Assembly (NCBI RefSeq): GCF_028023555.1
Contig: NZ_JAQIOY010000001.1
Coordinates: 124,001-188,000 of the forward strand
Direction of reading: 5' to 3'
From: Thalassococcus_A lentus
GTDB taxonomy: Bacteria > Pseudomonadota > Alphaproteobacteria > Rhodobacterales > Rhodobacteraceae
Length of the DNA stretch: 64,000 nt
The first letter of the stretch is position 1. Every line of letters begins with the position of its first letter. Below, in pieces: positions 1 to 8,131 of the stretch. Made by a program: the position numbers and the translations under genes. The notes below the pieces were generated by a model. It was not told where the DNA came from. It saw nothing but the letters and a program-made list of their open reading frames with translations, and searched no databases.

Positions 1-195
1 GCCCAGAATAGTGCCGTCTTCCAGCTCGACGCGCCATCCGTCGGCATAGTGATCCCAGCCGGTATCTGGATGCGCCAACGTCACTGAAAAACGCCACGTG
101 TCACCATTGCGCTGCGCCTCTGCCGCTTTGATCTCAGATGGTTCTGACTGCGCCATCGACGCAACAAAAAGGAAGAAGGGAACAAGATATTTCAT
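1..195 (-). CDS. Secreted protein of unknown function (5' part only)
   Basis: The gene runs off the left edge; 65 codons are visible, starting at an ATG read leftward from 195. The N-terminus MKYLVPFFLFVASMAQS is a short signal peptide with one lysine, a hydrophobic core and a cleavable end near A15/S17. The mature part (PSEIKAAEAQRNGDTWRFSV and onward, with a DTGWDHYADGW segment) looks like the beginning of a small beta-rich periplasmic protein. I do not recognise the family. It reads in the same direction as the two membrane-protein genes upstream of it (231-1355), so it may be the third gene of that unit. The reading frame and signal peptide make a real gene likely. Confidence 0.6.
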   Translation of the reverse strand, partial: MKYLVPFFLFVASMAQSEPSEIKAAEAQRNGDTWRFSVTLAHPDTGWDHYADGWRVELEDGTILG

Positions 196-230
196 AGCGA
201 CAGCCTATCACGGCAGACACCGGTGCCGTT

Positions 231-941
231 TCACGGTTTCGTGGGTGCCGACGCCTGCATCAGCACGGCCCGCGATTGCGAAGCAAATTCACGCCGCAAC
301 ACGACACCCAACGTAAAAAACACGGCGAGCAACAGGGCCTCTGGACCGACCAACCAAGCTGCGCAGGCTATTCCAAAGTAGACCGAGCGCAGACCACGGT
401 TATAGCCACGCGCAGCAAGCACATTGATCTGGCCAGCGCGGTTTGCTTGGACCATTGCCTGCGGATCATTAGCATCGTTGGGAACAGCCGCCATCAAAAC
501 AGCACAATACCCAAACAATCTGTGGGACCATACAAATTTCAGGAAGGCATTCGCTGCGAAGAGCACGAGCACAAGCAGTTTGATTTCCCAAACAACCACC
601 GGATCGGCGCTTTGCGTCAGATCCTGCGCCACGCCGCGCAGACGTTCGGCATTGCCCAGCAGGGCAAAGCCGCCGCCAATCGCGATCATGCTGGCAGAGG
701 CGAAAAACGCTGTTCCCTGTCTGAGCTGCCCTATGATCTGTGAATCGAAGATCCGTGGTTCACGAACGACGAATTCATTCATCCAGTTCAACCGGTATTG
801 GGCCATGAGTTTCGACATCGAGGGCCGCGACGCGGGCGGATGTTCGATCACGAGCGTGGAAACCAACCATGACAAAAGCAGTAGCGTGACCGCCCATATA
901 TCGAGCGTCGTGAACAGGGCGAGACGGTCTGCAAATTCCAT
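231..941 (-). CDS. DUF599 family membrane protein
   Basis: 236 residues with an N-terminal membrane segment (about residues 13-32), a cytosolic stretch containing RLNWMNEFVVREPRIFDSQI, and three further hydrophobic segments (about 80-100, 115-135 and 195-220). This order and the R-x-NWM...R-I-D-Q motif match the DUF599 family, whose function is unknown. It starts only 3 bases after the stop of the preceding HemJ/CopD-like gene on the same strand, so the two are probably co-transcribed. No catalytic motif is evident. The family call rests on recognised motifs and the function is not known. Confidence 0.75.
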   Translation of the reverse strand: MEFADRLALFTTLDIWAVTLLLLSWLVSTLVIEHPPASRPSMSKLMAQYRLNWMNEFVVREPRIFDSQIIGQLRQGTAFFASASMIAIGGGFALLGNAERLRGVAQDLTQSADPVVVWEIKLLVLVLFAANAFLKFVWSHRLFGYCAVLMAAVPNDANDPQAMVQANRAGQINVLAARGYNRGLRSVYFGIACAAWLVGPEALLLAVFFTLGVVLRREFASQSRAVLMQASAPTKP

Positions 942-944
942 GGC

Positions 945-1355
945 TCAGAATGGCTTGACGACAACGACCCAGAGGATCGCAATTGCGCCAAAAACGCTGA
1001 CTTCGTTGAATATCCTCAGGAACCGGTCGCTCTTTTCGAACACGCCTCTTCGCGCCTTGAGAACCAGCCGGCCCGTGTAGGCATAGTGGCCCGCCAGAGC
1101 CAGAACCAAGACGATTTTCAGCAAGGACCAGCTTGGCCATTGCCAAAGATGCGCCAGCCACAAACCAGTGCCCAGCGCGATCACGGCCAGTCCGGCCGAG
1201 AACCGGTACAGACGGATTGTCAAATCTCCGAGTGGGCCAAATTCGCCCAAACGATCCCATTCTCGTTTCCAGAAAATCAGGGCACGCGGCACCGCAAAGA
1301 TGGAGGTCATCCACCCCATCACGCACAGCAGATGTATGATCTTGATCCAATCCAT
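945..1355 (-). CDS. HemJ/CopD-like integral membrane protein
   Basis: 136 residues with four predicted membrane helices. The N-terminal MDWIKIIHLLCVMGWMTSIF has the helix-1 histidine context of the HemJ (protoporphyrinogen oxidase) / CopD superfamily. The third helix has SLLKIVLVLALAGHYAYTG, resembling the lysine-containing helix of HemJ. Length is close to HemJ (about 140-150 aa), but the sequence diverges from canonical HemJ, so this may be a paralogue rather than the haem-pathway enzyme. The frame is open for 34 more codons upstream, but those lack membrane character and the ATG at 1355 gives a classic start. It is co-oriented with the DUF599 gene and divergent from glcD. Confidence 0.65.
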   Translation of the reverse strand: MDWIKIIHLLCVMGWMTSIFAVPRALIFWKREWDRLGEFGPLGDLTIRLYRFSAGLAVIALGTGLWLAHLWQWPSWSLLKIVLVLALAGHYAYTGRLVLKARRGVFEKSDRFLRIFNEVSVFGAIAILWVVVVKPF

Positions 1356-1415
1356 GATCCTGCTGTGCCCCGAGGAGAGGCTGGGCGCAAGATGCCGCAG
1401 GGACGCAGCCAAGTT

Positions 1416-1458
1416 TTGACTCGCAATATGCCGGTATTGGTTATATGAATTTACCAAT
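1416..1458. promoter_or_regulatory. Candidate operator/promoter upstream of glcD
   Basis: Just upstream of the glcD Shine-Dalgarno sequence there is an inverted repeat ATTGGT (1436-1441) / ACCAAT (1453-1458) with an 11-base centre. A TTGACT hexamer lies at 1416-1421. TGGT...ACCA half-sites are used by FadR-type GntR regulators such as GlcC and LldR, although those usually have shorter centres. No regulator gene is adjacent. This is sequence observation plus inference only. Confidence 0.3.
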
Positions 1459-1474
1459 TCGAGGAGGACCGATC

Positions 1475-2923
1475 ATGCAGATGCCTACCCCTAATCCACA
1501 AATTCTGGCCAAAAAGGCCCGTATTGTCGAACGTTTGCGCGCCGTTCTGCCGCGCGATTCAGTGATCGAGGATGAGGCGGAAACACGGGCATATGAATGC
1601 GACGCCCTGACAGCTTACAAATGTCCACCTTTGGCGGCCGTATTGCCATCTTCCACCAAAGAAGTTTCCGATGTCTTACGCATCTGCTGGGAAGAAGGTG
1701 TGCCCGTTGTTCCGCGTGGGTCGGGCACGTCGTTGGCAGGTGGTGCGCTTCCAACGGCGGATTGCGTAATTCTTGGTGTGGCGCGCATGAACGACGTACT
1801 GGAAACGGACTACGATAACCGCGTAATCCGCGTTCAAACCGGCCGGACGAACCTGTCTGTTACCGGTGCCGTGGAAGAGGAAGACTTCTTTTACGCACCG
1901 GATCCATCGAGCCAGCTCGCCTGTGCGATCGCGGGAAACATCGCGATGAATTCGGGCGGCGCCCATTGCCTGAAATATGGTGTCACAACGAACAACCTGC
2001 TTGGTGTGACCATGGTACAGATGGACGGGACCGTCGTGGAAATCGGCGGTGCGCATCTCGACAGCGGTGGGTTGGATTTGCTGGGGTTGATCTGCGGTTC
2101 CGAGGGTCAACTGGGCGTCGTGACCGAAGCAACGCTGCGCATCTTGCGCAAACCGGAGGGCGCGCGCCCGGTTCTGATGGGATTTGACGATAACGAAGTG
2201 GCAGGTGCCTGCGTTGCCGACATCATCAAAGCCGGGGTCTTGCCGGTCGCCATCGAATTTATGGATCGCCCCTGCATCGAAGCGACAGAGGCCTTTGCCA
2301 AAGCAGGATATCCAATGTGCGAGGCCTTGCTGATCGTTGAGGTTGAAGGATCCGACGCCGAGATCGACGAACAACTCGCGCTGATCCTGGAAATCGCCCG
2401 CCGTCACAACCCGGTTGAACTGCGCGAGGCCAAGGATGCAGACGAGGCTGGCCGCATCTGGCTTGGCCGCAAGAGCGCATTTGGCGCGATGGGTCAGATC
2501 AATGATTACATGTGTCTCGACGGCACGATCCCCGTCTCGGAACTGCCATATGTGCTCAAGCGGATTGGCGAGATGAGCAAGGAATATGGCCTGGGCGTCG
2601 GCAACGTGTTTCATGCTGGCGACGGCAATATGCACCCGCTGATCCTGTTCGATGCAAACAAGCCGGGGGATTTGGAACTGTGCGAGGCCTTTGGCGCAGA
2701 TATTTTGCGTCTGTGTGTCGAGGTTGGCGGTTGCCTGACCGGTGAGCACGGCGTCGGCATCGAGAAACGTGATCTGATGATCGATCAGTTTGCACCAGAA
2801 GATCTGGAAATCCAGATGGCCACCAAGGATGTCTTTGATCCGCAATGGTTGTTGAACCCGGCCAAAGTCTTCCCCCTGGAATCATCACAAAGCCGTCGTG
2901 CGACTGCAATGGCTGCGGAATAA
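1475..2923 (+). CDS. glcD: Glycolate oxidase subunit GlcD (FAD-linked)
   Basis: 482 residues. This is the FAD-binding catalytic subunit of glycolate oxidase, which oxidises glycolate (or related 2-hydroxy acids) to glyoxylate and passes electrons to the membrane quinone pool. The N-terminal PCMH-type FAD domain (about 45-220) shows PRGSGTSLAGGALP and NSGGAHCLKYGVT. The C-terminal FAD-oxidase domain (about 225-470) ends with the family motif HAGDGNMHP and GEHGVGIEKR. The ATG at 1475 was chosen over one 10 codons upstream because GAGGAGG sits at 1461-1467. It is followed by glcE, a small membrane protein gene and glcF, the usual three-subunit order with one extra gene. Confidence 0.95.
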   Translation: MQMPTPNPQILAKKARIVERLRAVLPRDSVIEDEAETRAYECDALTAYKCPPLAAVLPSSTKEVSDVLRICWEEGVPVVPRGSGTSLAGGALPTADCVILGVARMNDVLETDYDNRVIRVQTGRTNLSVTGAVEEEDFFYAPDPSSQLACAIAGNIAMNSGGAHCLKYGVTTNNLLGVTMVQMDGTVVEIGGAHLDSGGLDLLGLICGSEGQLGVVTEATLRILRKPEGARPVLMGFDDNEVAGACVADIIKAGVLPVAIEFMDRPCIEATEAFAKAGYPMCEALLIVEVEGSDAEIDEQLALILEIARRHNPVELREAKDADEAGRIWLGRKSAFGAMGQINDYMCLDGTIPVSELPYVLKRIGEMSKEYGLGVGNVFHAGDGNMHPLILFDANKPGDLELCEAFGADILRLCVEVGGCLTGEHGVGIEKRDLMIDQFAPEDLEIQMATKDVFDPQWLLNPAKVFPLESSQSRRATAMAAE

Positions 2924-2973
2924 CGCAAATCCGATCATTCCGTTCGTTGCAGTGACATTTGAAAGAGAACCGC

Positions 2974-4107
2974 ATGAAGCCCGTTACCGAAAACGACCTG
3001 TCCGAGATCGTCAAAGGCGCAAGCCAGCCCTTCCATATCCGTGGGGGCGGCACCCGGAACATAGGCAAGCCGGTGAATGGCGCTGTCCTGAATACAGAAG
3101 GCCTGAGCGGCATTACCCTTTATGAACCCGGCGCCCTGACGCTGGTTGCAAAGGCCGGCACATCATTGGCGGAAATCGAGCAAGCACTGGATGCGGAAAA
3201 CCAGCGCCTTCCCTTTGAACCCATGGACCATCGCGGACTTTTGGGAACGTCCGGCACGCCCACCATTGGCGGCGTGGTTGCAGGCAACGTCAGCGGGCCG
3301 CGACGCATTCAGGCAGGTGCCTGTCGCGACTTCATGCTGGGTGTGCGGTTTGTGGACGGGACCGGACGCATCATCAAAAATGGTGGACGCGTCATGAAAA
3401 ACGTGACCGGCTATGACCTGGTCAAGTTGATGACCGGAAGCTGGGGCAGTCTTGGTGTGCTGACCGAGGTCAGCATGAAGGTACTACCCAAACCGGAAAC
3501 CGCGGCCTGTGTTCTGATCAACGGTCTCAGCGACGCTGAAGCCGTCTCTGTCATGTCCAAAGCGCTGGGTTCACCCTACGAAGTGACAGGCGCCGCGCAT
3601 ACATCATCAGGCGTCGACGGCGACCCAGTGACCATGCTGCGGATCGAAGGTTTCGAGCAATCGGTAGCCTATCGCGCCGACCAACTGCAGGCCCTGTTTT
3701 CTGAACATGACGTCGTCATCGAAAGCGATCCTGCCAGGGTCGCCGCCGGATGGGAATGGGTCCGCGATGTCCAACCCATGCATGGAACCAGCGGCGATGT
3801 CTGGCGGTTTTCCGTAAAACCAAGCGATGCGCCGGCATTGGTCGCGGCGCTCAAGGCAGAGCATCCGGTGAACCGCACATTGTACGATTGGGGTGGTGGA
3901 TTGATCTGGGTCGAAACCGATCCCGGCACGAACCTGCGCCCCGATGATCTGGCAGGCCACGCCACCCTGATCCGTGCCGAAGAAAAAACGCGCCAAGCGC
4001 TGCCGGTTTTCCAACCTGAGTCCGCCGGTCTATCAGCGCTCACAACCGGTATTCGTGCTCGCTTCGATCCCAAGGCCTTGTTCAATCCCGGACTAATGAG
4101 CGCATGA
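2974..4107 (+). CDS. glcE: Glycolate oxidase subunit GlcE
   Basis: 377 residues. It is the second FAD-binding subunit of glycolate oxidase and a shorter homologue of GlcD. Visible FAD-domain signatures include FHIRGGGTRNIG near the N-terminus, TIGGVVAGNVSGPRR (about residue 95), and a DLVKLMTGSWGSLGVLTEVS block (about 145). The C-terminus RFDPKALFNPG is typical of the family. ATG 2974 was preferred to an in-frame TTG at 2959, since the purine-rich GAAAGAGAA at 2961-2969 precedes it. The stop overlaps the next gene's ATG by four bases (ATGA), indicating translational coupling. Confidence 0.92.
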   Translation: MKPVTENDLSEIVKGASQPFHIRGGGTRNIGKPVNGAVLNTEGLSGITLYEPGALTLVAKAGTSLAEIEQALDAENQRLPFEPMDHRGLLGTSGTPTIGGVVAGNVSGPRRIQAGACRDFMLGVRFVDGTGRIIKNGGRVMKNVTGYDLVKLMTGSWGSLGVLTEVSMKVLPKPETAACVLINGLSDAEAVSVMSKALGSPYEVTGAAHTSSGVDGDPVTMLRIEGFEQSVAYRADQLQALFSEHDVVIESDPARVAAGWEWVRDVQPMHGTSGDVWRFSVKPSDAPALVAALKAEHPVNRTLYDWGGGLIWVETDPGTNLRPDDLAGHATLIRAEEKTRQALPVFQPESAGLSALTTGIRARFDPKALFNPGLMSA

Positions 4108-4451
4108 TGAGCCCCGCCCTGATCGGATTTCTGGTCTGCTTCGCTGTCGGGCCGCTGATATGCGCGGCCCTTTTAAGGCTCCCTGCCCGAACGTGGGTTT
4201 TGTTGGCACTTTCCGTCTCGGTCGTGGTTTGCGTCACCCTTGCGCTACGCTGGAGGCTGGCTGGAGGCGATCAGGCGCTCATTTCATTGGTGGCGCTTTG
4301 GCTCGCTTGGGTCCTGGCCGTCGCCATGGTGGCCCAGGCGTTCAAAGCCCGGCTTCGTGCGCCTCGTCAACGACGCTGGCTGACGGTAGCCGCCCTTCTT
4401 TCTACAACACTGCCCTGGTTCGGACTGGCCACGGCGCAAATGATGAGCTGA
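4104..4451 (+). CDS. Small membrane protein inside the glycolate oxidase operon
   Basis: 115 residues with four hydrophobic segments (about 5-25, 30-50, 60-80 and 92-110) separated by short arginine-rich loops (RAPRQRRW near 88-95). No known domain is recognised. It is coupled to glcE by a 4-base ATGA overlap and its stop is 3 bases before the glcF ATG, so it is made together with GlcD/E/F. Because GlcDEF acts at the membrane without an obvious membrane subunit, an anchoring or electron-transfer role is conceivable; that is inference from position only. Confidence 0.7.
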   Translation: MMSPALIGFLVCFAVGPLICAALLRLPARTWVLLALSVSVVVCVTLALRWRLAGGDQALISLVALWLAWVLAVAMVAQAFKARLRAPRQRRWLTVAALLSTTLPWFGLATAQMMS

Positions 4452-4454
4452 TTG

Positions 4455-5747
4455 ATGCAGACAACCTTTTCCGAAGAGCAGTTGAAAGATCCCGGCACGC
4501 AGCGCGCCAATGAAATTCTGCGCACCTGTGTGCATTGCGGTTTCTGCACCGCGACTTGCCCCACCTATCAGGTGCTCGGCGATGAGTTGGACAGCCCAAG
4601 GGGCCGAATTTACCTGATCAAGGACATGCTTGAAAACGAGCGTGTGCCGGATGAGAAAACCGTCAAGCACGTCGACCGGTGCCTGTCGTGTCTCGCATGT
4701 ATGACCACCTGCCCATCCGGGGTGCACTATATGCACCTTGTCGATCACGCACGCGAATACATCGAAAAGAACTATGACCGGCCTTGGCACGACAAGGCAC
4801 TGCGATGGGTTCTGGCGCGCATCCTGCCGTACCCGACGCGCTTCCGTGTTGCCATGCTTGGCGCAAAGATTGCCAAACCCTTTGCACCACTGATCCCCGA
4901 TGCCCGGCTGCGCGCCATGTTGGCCATGGCGCCCAAGACCATTCCACCCGTATCCCGGAATGACGATCCGCAAAGCTTTGCGCCCGCGGCCGAGAAAAAG
5001 ATGCGTGTCGCCCTGATGACCGGATGCGCGCAGAAAGCGCTGAACACTGACATCAACGATGCCACGATCCGTCTACTGACCCGGCTGGGTTGCGAAGTGG
5101 TTGTGGCCGAAGGCGCCGGATGCTGTGGGGCACTGACACACCACATGGGCAAGACCGAAGAAAGCCATGGAACGGCTGGCAAGAACATCAAGGCGTGGGC
5201 GCGGGAAATGGATGGTAAAGGGCTCGACGCCATCGTGATCAACACGTCGGGCTGCGGAACGACTGTGAAGGACTATGGTCACATGTTCCGCAACGAACCA
5301 CTGGCCAAGGACGCGGCGCGTGTTTCCGCCGTGGCGATGGACATCAGCGAAGTGTTGATGAAGTTGGACATCCCGCAAAGCGATCCCAAGGGCCTGCGTG
5401 TCGCCTATCACGCGGCCTGTTCGTTGCAGCACGGTCAGCAGATCAAGACGCACCCCAAAACTTTGCTCAAAAAGGCCGGATTCGAAGTCGTGGAGCCTGC
5501 AGACAGTCACCTGTGCTGCGGCTCGGCTGGTACGTACAACCTGATGCAACCCGAGATTTCCAGCCAATTGAAGGAACGCAAAGTACGGACGTTGGAAGCA
5601 AAACAACCCGATATCATCGCAGCCGGAAATATCGGCTGCATGATGCAAATCGGCTCTGGCACGGATGTGCCGATCGTTCACACGGTTGAGTTGCTGGATT
5701 GGGCAACAGGCGGACCCAAGCCTCCCAAGCTCGTGGCGGCAGAATAG
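4455..5747 (+). CDS. glcF: Glycolate oxidase iron-sulfur subunit GlcF
   Basis: 430 residues. This subunit carries electrons from the flavin subunits to quinone. Two ferredoxin-type [4Fe-4S] motifs are visible: C25-x2-C28-x2-C31-x3-C35 and C76-x2-C79-x2-C82-x3-C86, both followed by proline. Two CCG domains follow, with GCAQKALN...GAGCCGAL and CSLQHGQQ...CCGSAGTYN. ATG 4455 follows a TTG in the same frame and is the more likely start. Length and domain order match GlcF, and it completes the operon that starts at 1475. Confidence 0.95.
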   Translation: MQTTFSEEQLKDPGTQRANEILRTCVHCGFCTATCPTYQVLGDELDSPRGRIYLIKDMLENERVPDEKTVKHVDRCLSCLACMTTCPSGVHYMHLVDHAREYIEKNYDRPWHDKALRWVLARILPYPTRFRVAMLGAKIAKPFAPLIPDARLRAMLAMAPKTIPPVSRNDDPQSFAPAAEKKMRVALMTGCAQKALNTDINDATIRLLTRLGCEVVVAEGAGCCGALTHHMGKTEESHGTAGKNIKAWAREMDGKGLDAIVINTSGCGTTVKDYGHMFRNEPLAKDAARVSAVAMDISEVLMKLDIPQSDPKGLRVAYHAACSLQHGQQIKTHPKTLLKKAGFEVVEPADSHLCCGSAGTYNLMQPEISSQLKERKVRTLEAKQPDIIAAGNIGCMMQIGSGTDVPIVHTVELLDWATGGPKPPKLVAAE

Positions 5748-5826
5748 TTCCGAAACAGCTGCCCTTGCCGTAATTTCGCCCAAACTTTCCGTTAACCGTC
5801 ACCGGATAACGGGCAAAGTAAGCGGA

Positions 5827-6627
5827 ATGGATCGAGTGCGCATTTTGTTGAGCGTCGTTCTGGTCTTTTTGGCCAGCGTTGCGTCTGCAGAGGGTCTTTT
5901 TTCCCTCGGCAGCAATCAAGATGGCCGCAAGTGGGAAGCGGTTGGACGTCTTGAAGTTGCCGGTGAAGCCTTTTGCACCGGCGCTCTCATCGAGCCCGAT
6001 CTGGTTCTGACGGCCGCACATTGCCTGTATGATCCGGCGACGGGTGCCCGTGTTCCTACCGACGAAATCCAGTTTAAAGCTGCATGGCGAAACGGACGCG
6101 CATCCGCATACCGTCTTGTCAAAAAGGCTGTTCCACACCCGAACTACAATTTCTCTGGCCCATCCAACGCGAAACGTGTGCGCGATGATGTTGCCCTGAT
6201 CCGGTTGCAGCACCCCATTCGAAACACGACGATCGTGCCGTTTGAAACAGACACTCGGCCACAGGTCGGCGCGCGTCTGGGTGTTGTGTCATACGCACAT
6301 AACCGTTCTGAGGCGCCAAGTTTGCAGGAAACCTGCAAGGTCATGTCCAGACAGGACGGGATGTTGGTGATGTCTTGTTCTGTGGATTTCGGCGCGTCCG
6401 GATCACCGGTGTTCACCATGGACAAAGACGGCACACCGCGCATCGTCTCAGTTGTCTCGGCCAAAGCTGCAATCTCAGGTCAGCCCGTTTCGCTTGGAAC
6501 GGCGCTTGAAGGGCCACTCGCCATTCTAAAAGTTGCGCTTGAAACCGCGACAGATGCAGGCGCTGGCCTTGAACCCATGGCTGCAGGCAGCCGCAGAGAA
6601 ACAGGTGCAAAATTCGTAAAGCCCTGA
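5827..6627 (+). CDS. Secreted trypsin-like serine protease (first of a tandem pair)
   Basis: 266 residues with a signal peptide (MDRVRILLSVVLVFLASVASA, cleavage after A21). The chymotrypsin-fold triad is visible: H65 in LTAAHC, D121 in DDVALIRL, and S191 in GASGSPVF. Cysteines C50/C66 match the conserved disulfide around the catalytic histidine. The serine motif is A-S-G-S rather than the usual D-S-G-G. The protein ends TGAKFVKP. The ATG at 5827 was chosen because the longer open frame upstream only re-reads glcF. It is followed immediately by a paralogue whose start overlaps its 3' end. Substrate unknown. Confidence 0.85.
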   Translation: MDRVRILLSVVLVFLASVASAEGLFSLGSNQDGRKWEAVGRLEVAGEAFCTGALIEPDLVLTAAHCLYDPATGARVPTDEIQFKAAWRNGRASAYRLVKKAVPHPNYNFSGPSNAKRVRDDVALIRLQHPIRNTTIVPFETDTRPQVGARLGVVSYAHNRSEAPSLQETCKVMSRQDGMLVMSCSVDFGASGSPVFTMDKDGTPRIVSVVSAKAAISGQPVSLGTALEGPLAILKVALETATDAGAGLEPMAAGSRRETGAKFVKP

Positions 6628-7439
6628 CCATATGTTCCACCATTTTCGGTGCGGTCCTATCGGTGTCTGCCGCCTTTGCGCAGGCAACGACGGCATTCGA
6701 CGTGATGGACCGACGGGGTGAACTGCTGGGCTGGGAAGCGATCGGACGCGTCGATACCGGACATGGGTATTGCACCGGTACTTTGATCGCGCGGGACATA
6801 GTCCTGACAGCCGCGCATTGTCTGTTCAACACCCGCGGGCAGCCAATTTCGGCCCAGACTGTCAGCTTCAAGGCCGGGTATCACCATGGTCAGCAGATTG
6901 CTCATCGGCAGGTCATTCAATGGGTTGCACCAGAGGGATTCAACTCCAAACCCGGCGCCGAAATAGATGCTGAGCTGATTGCGAACGACGTCGCCCTGCT
7001 AAAGCTGGACCGTGCCATTGTCAGTGCCGAAGCAGACCCTTTCCGCGTTTTGCAAGGGGCCGCCGCGGGGGCAAAGGTCAGTGTTGTGTCCTACGGGCGT
7101 GGCCGCGACGAAGTTTTGTCCCGGCAGGCGAAATGTTCGGTCAAAGGACGTTATCGCGACGGTATCCTTGGGTTTGACTGTGATGTGACCTTTGGCTCAT
7201 CCGGCGCGCCCGTCTTTATCCGGGAAGATGGCAGACTGCGTATACTCTCAATTATCTCAGGCGGAACTGCGCCCGGTGAAGCGGGCAGCATCGCGTATGG
7301 AATGACCCTGCCACCGGTGGTCGACGCCCTGATGACGCGGCTGCGACGCGATGCGGCCCTTCCAAAGGCCAGCGCCGGGGCGAAAAGGATTTCAGTGGGC
7401 GGTGGCAACAACACAGGCGCCAAATTCGTACGCCCCTGA
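6612..7439 (+). CDS. Secreted trypsin-like serine protease (second of a tandem pair), non-ATG start
   Basis: About 275 residues if translation begins at the ATT at 6612. The catalytic triad is present: H69 in LTAAHC, an Asp in NDVALLKL, and a Ser in GSSGAPVF. The protein ends TGAKFVRP, almost identical to its upstream neighbour. The frame upstream of the first conventional start (GTG 6663) encodes a clear signal peptide (RKALTICSTIFGAVLSVSAA then FAQ). No ATG, GTG or TTG precedes that peptide before the in-frame stop at 6570-6572. ATT 6612, with an AGG at 6603-6605, or CTG 6624 are candidate starts; GTG 6663 would remove most of the export signal. The exact start is uncertain, but the protease identity is firm. 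Confidence 0.75.
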   Translation: MRKALTICSTIFGAVLSVSAAFAQATTAFDVMDRRGELLGWEAIGRVDTGHGYCTGTLIARDIVLTAAHCLFNTRGQPISAQTVSFKAGYHHGQQIAHRQVIQWVAPEGFNSKPGAEIDAELIANDVALLKLDRAIVSAEADPFRVLQGAAAGAKVSVVSYGRGRDEVLSRQAKCSVKGRYRDGILGFDCDVTFGSSGAPVFIREDGRLRILSIISGGTAPGEAGSIAYGMTLPPVVDALMTRLRRDAALPKASAGAKRISVGGGNNTGAKFVRP

Positions 7440-7503
7440 TCTGTACAAGACTGGGGCAGCTACAACCCGTAGGAACAAGCCAAAGCCCCGGTTTAGCCCC
7501 CCT

Positions 7504-7536
7504 CTTGAAACCTCAATCAAGACTACCCACCTCAAT
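7504..7536 (+). promoter_or_regulatory. Putative heat-shock (RpoH-type) promoter of hsp20
   Basis: CTTGAAA at 7504-7510 matches the sigma-32 -35 consensus. About 17 bases downstream, CACCTCAAT (ending at 7536) is a plausible, weaker -10. A start site just after it would give a leader of about 90 nt containing the hairpins of the ROSE-like element. This is motif reading only. Confidence 0.4.
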
Positions 7537-7539
7537 GTT

Positions 7540-7637
7540 GTCCGGGTGCCTATTCAGGGCCCGGCAATCATCCCAGACGTCTGTCCCCTATGGGAAGACG
7601 CCGCAACACTGGTTTCGCTCAACGGAGGATTCCCATG
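7540..7637 (+). promoter_or_regulatory. ROSE-like RNA thermometer in the hsp20 leader
   Basis: Three consecutive hairpins precede hsp20. The first is CCGGG (7542-7546) with CCCGG (7560-7564). The second is GTCT/AGAC (7579-7582/7596-7599), extended by TCCC/GGGA. The third is the diagnostic one: TTTCGCT (7613-7619), a six-base loop CAACGG, then AGGATTC (7626-7632), closed by TGG (7610-7612) with CCA (7633-7635). TCGCT fits the UYGCU anti-Shine-Dalgarno consensus of ROSE elements, which pairs imperfectly (G-G mismatch) with AGGA. Low temperature would occlude the ribosome site and heat would open it. Family identification is by motif and context. Confidence 0.6.
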
Positions 7638-8108
7638 CGACACTTTGATTTTGCACCACTTTACCGTGCGACCGTCGGCTTTGATCAAATCGCTGACATG
7701 ATGGACCGGGTTCTGACAAATGATGTCAGCACACAGACCTATCCGCCTTACAACATCGAAAAAACCGCCGACGATGCCTATCGCATCTCTATCGCCGTAG
7801 CCGGCTTTGGTGATGACGACCTGTCCGTCGAGGTCAAGGAACAAGCGCTTGTCGTATCCGCCCGCAAGGCCGATGAACAATCCGCCAAGACCTATCTGCA
7901 CCGGGGCATCGCGACGCGCGCCTTTGAGCGACGTTTCCATCTGGCCGATCATGTTCGCGTCACTGGTGCCGTACATGAAAACGGCATGCTCCACATTGAT
8001 CTGGAACGCGAAGTGCCTGAAGCCTTGAAACCACGGCGCATCGCCATCGCAAAGCCATCCACGATCGCTGTTGAAAAAGACGTGGTGGACGCAGAAGCCG
8101 TGAACTGA
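7635..8108 (+). CDS. Small heat shock protein (Hsp20/IbpA family)
   Basis: 157 residues. This is an ATP-independent holdase chaperone that binds unfolding proteins in the cytoplasm. The N-terminus MRHFDFAPLYRATVGFDQI and the alpha-crystallin domain (about 35-130, with YRISIAVAGFGDDDLSVEV, RGIATRAFERRFHLADHV and ENGMLHIDLEREVPEALKPR) match IbpA-type proteins. The C-terminus lacks an obvious I-x-I tail other than IAIAKP. ATG 7635 has GGAGGA at 7624-7629 and lies inside the thermometer hairpin. It stands alone, bounded by the leader and a strong terminator. Confidence 0.92.
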   Translation: MRHFDFAPLYRATVGFDQIADMMDRVLTNDVSTQTYPPYNIEKTADDAYRISIAVAGFGDDDLSVEVKEQALVVSARKADEQSAKTYLHRGIATRAFERRFHLADHVRVTGAVHENGMLHIDLEREVPEALKPRRIAIAKPSTIAVEKDVVDAEAVN

Positions 8109-8131
8109 GTTTCCACCAGACCCTGAATACA

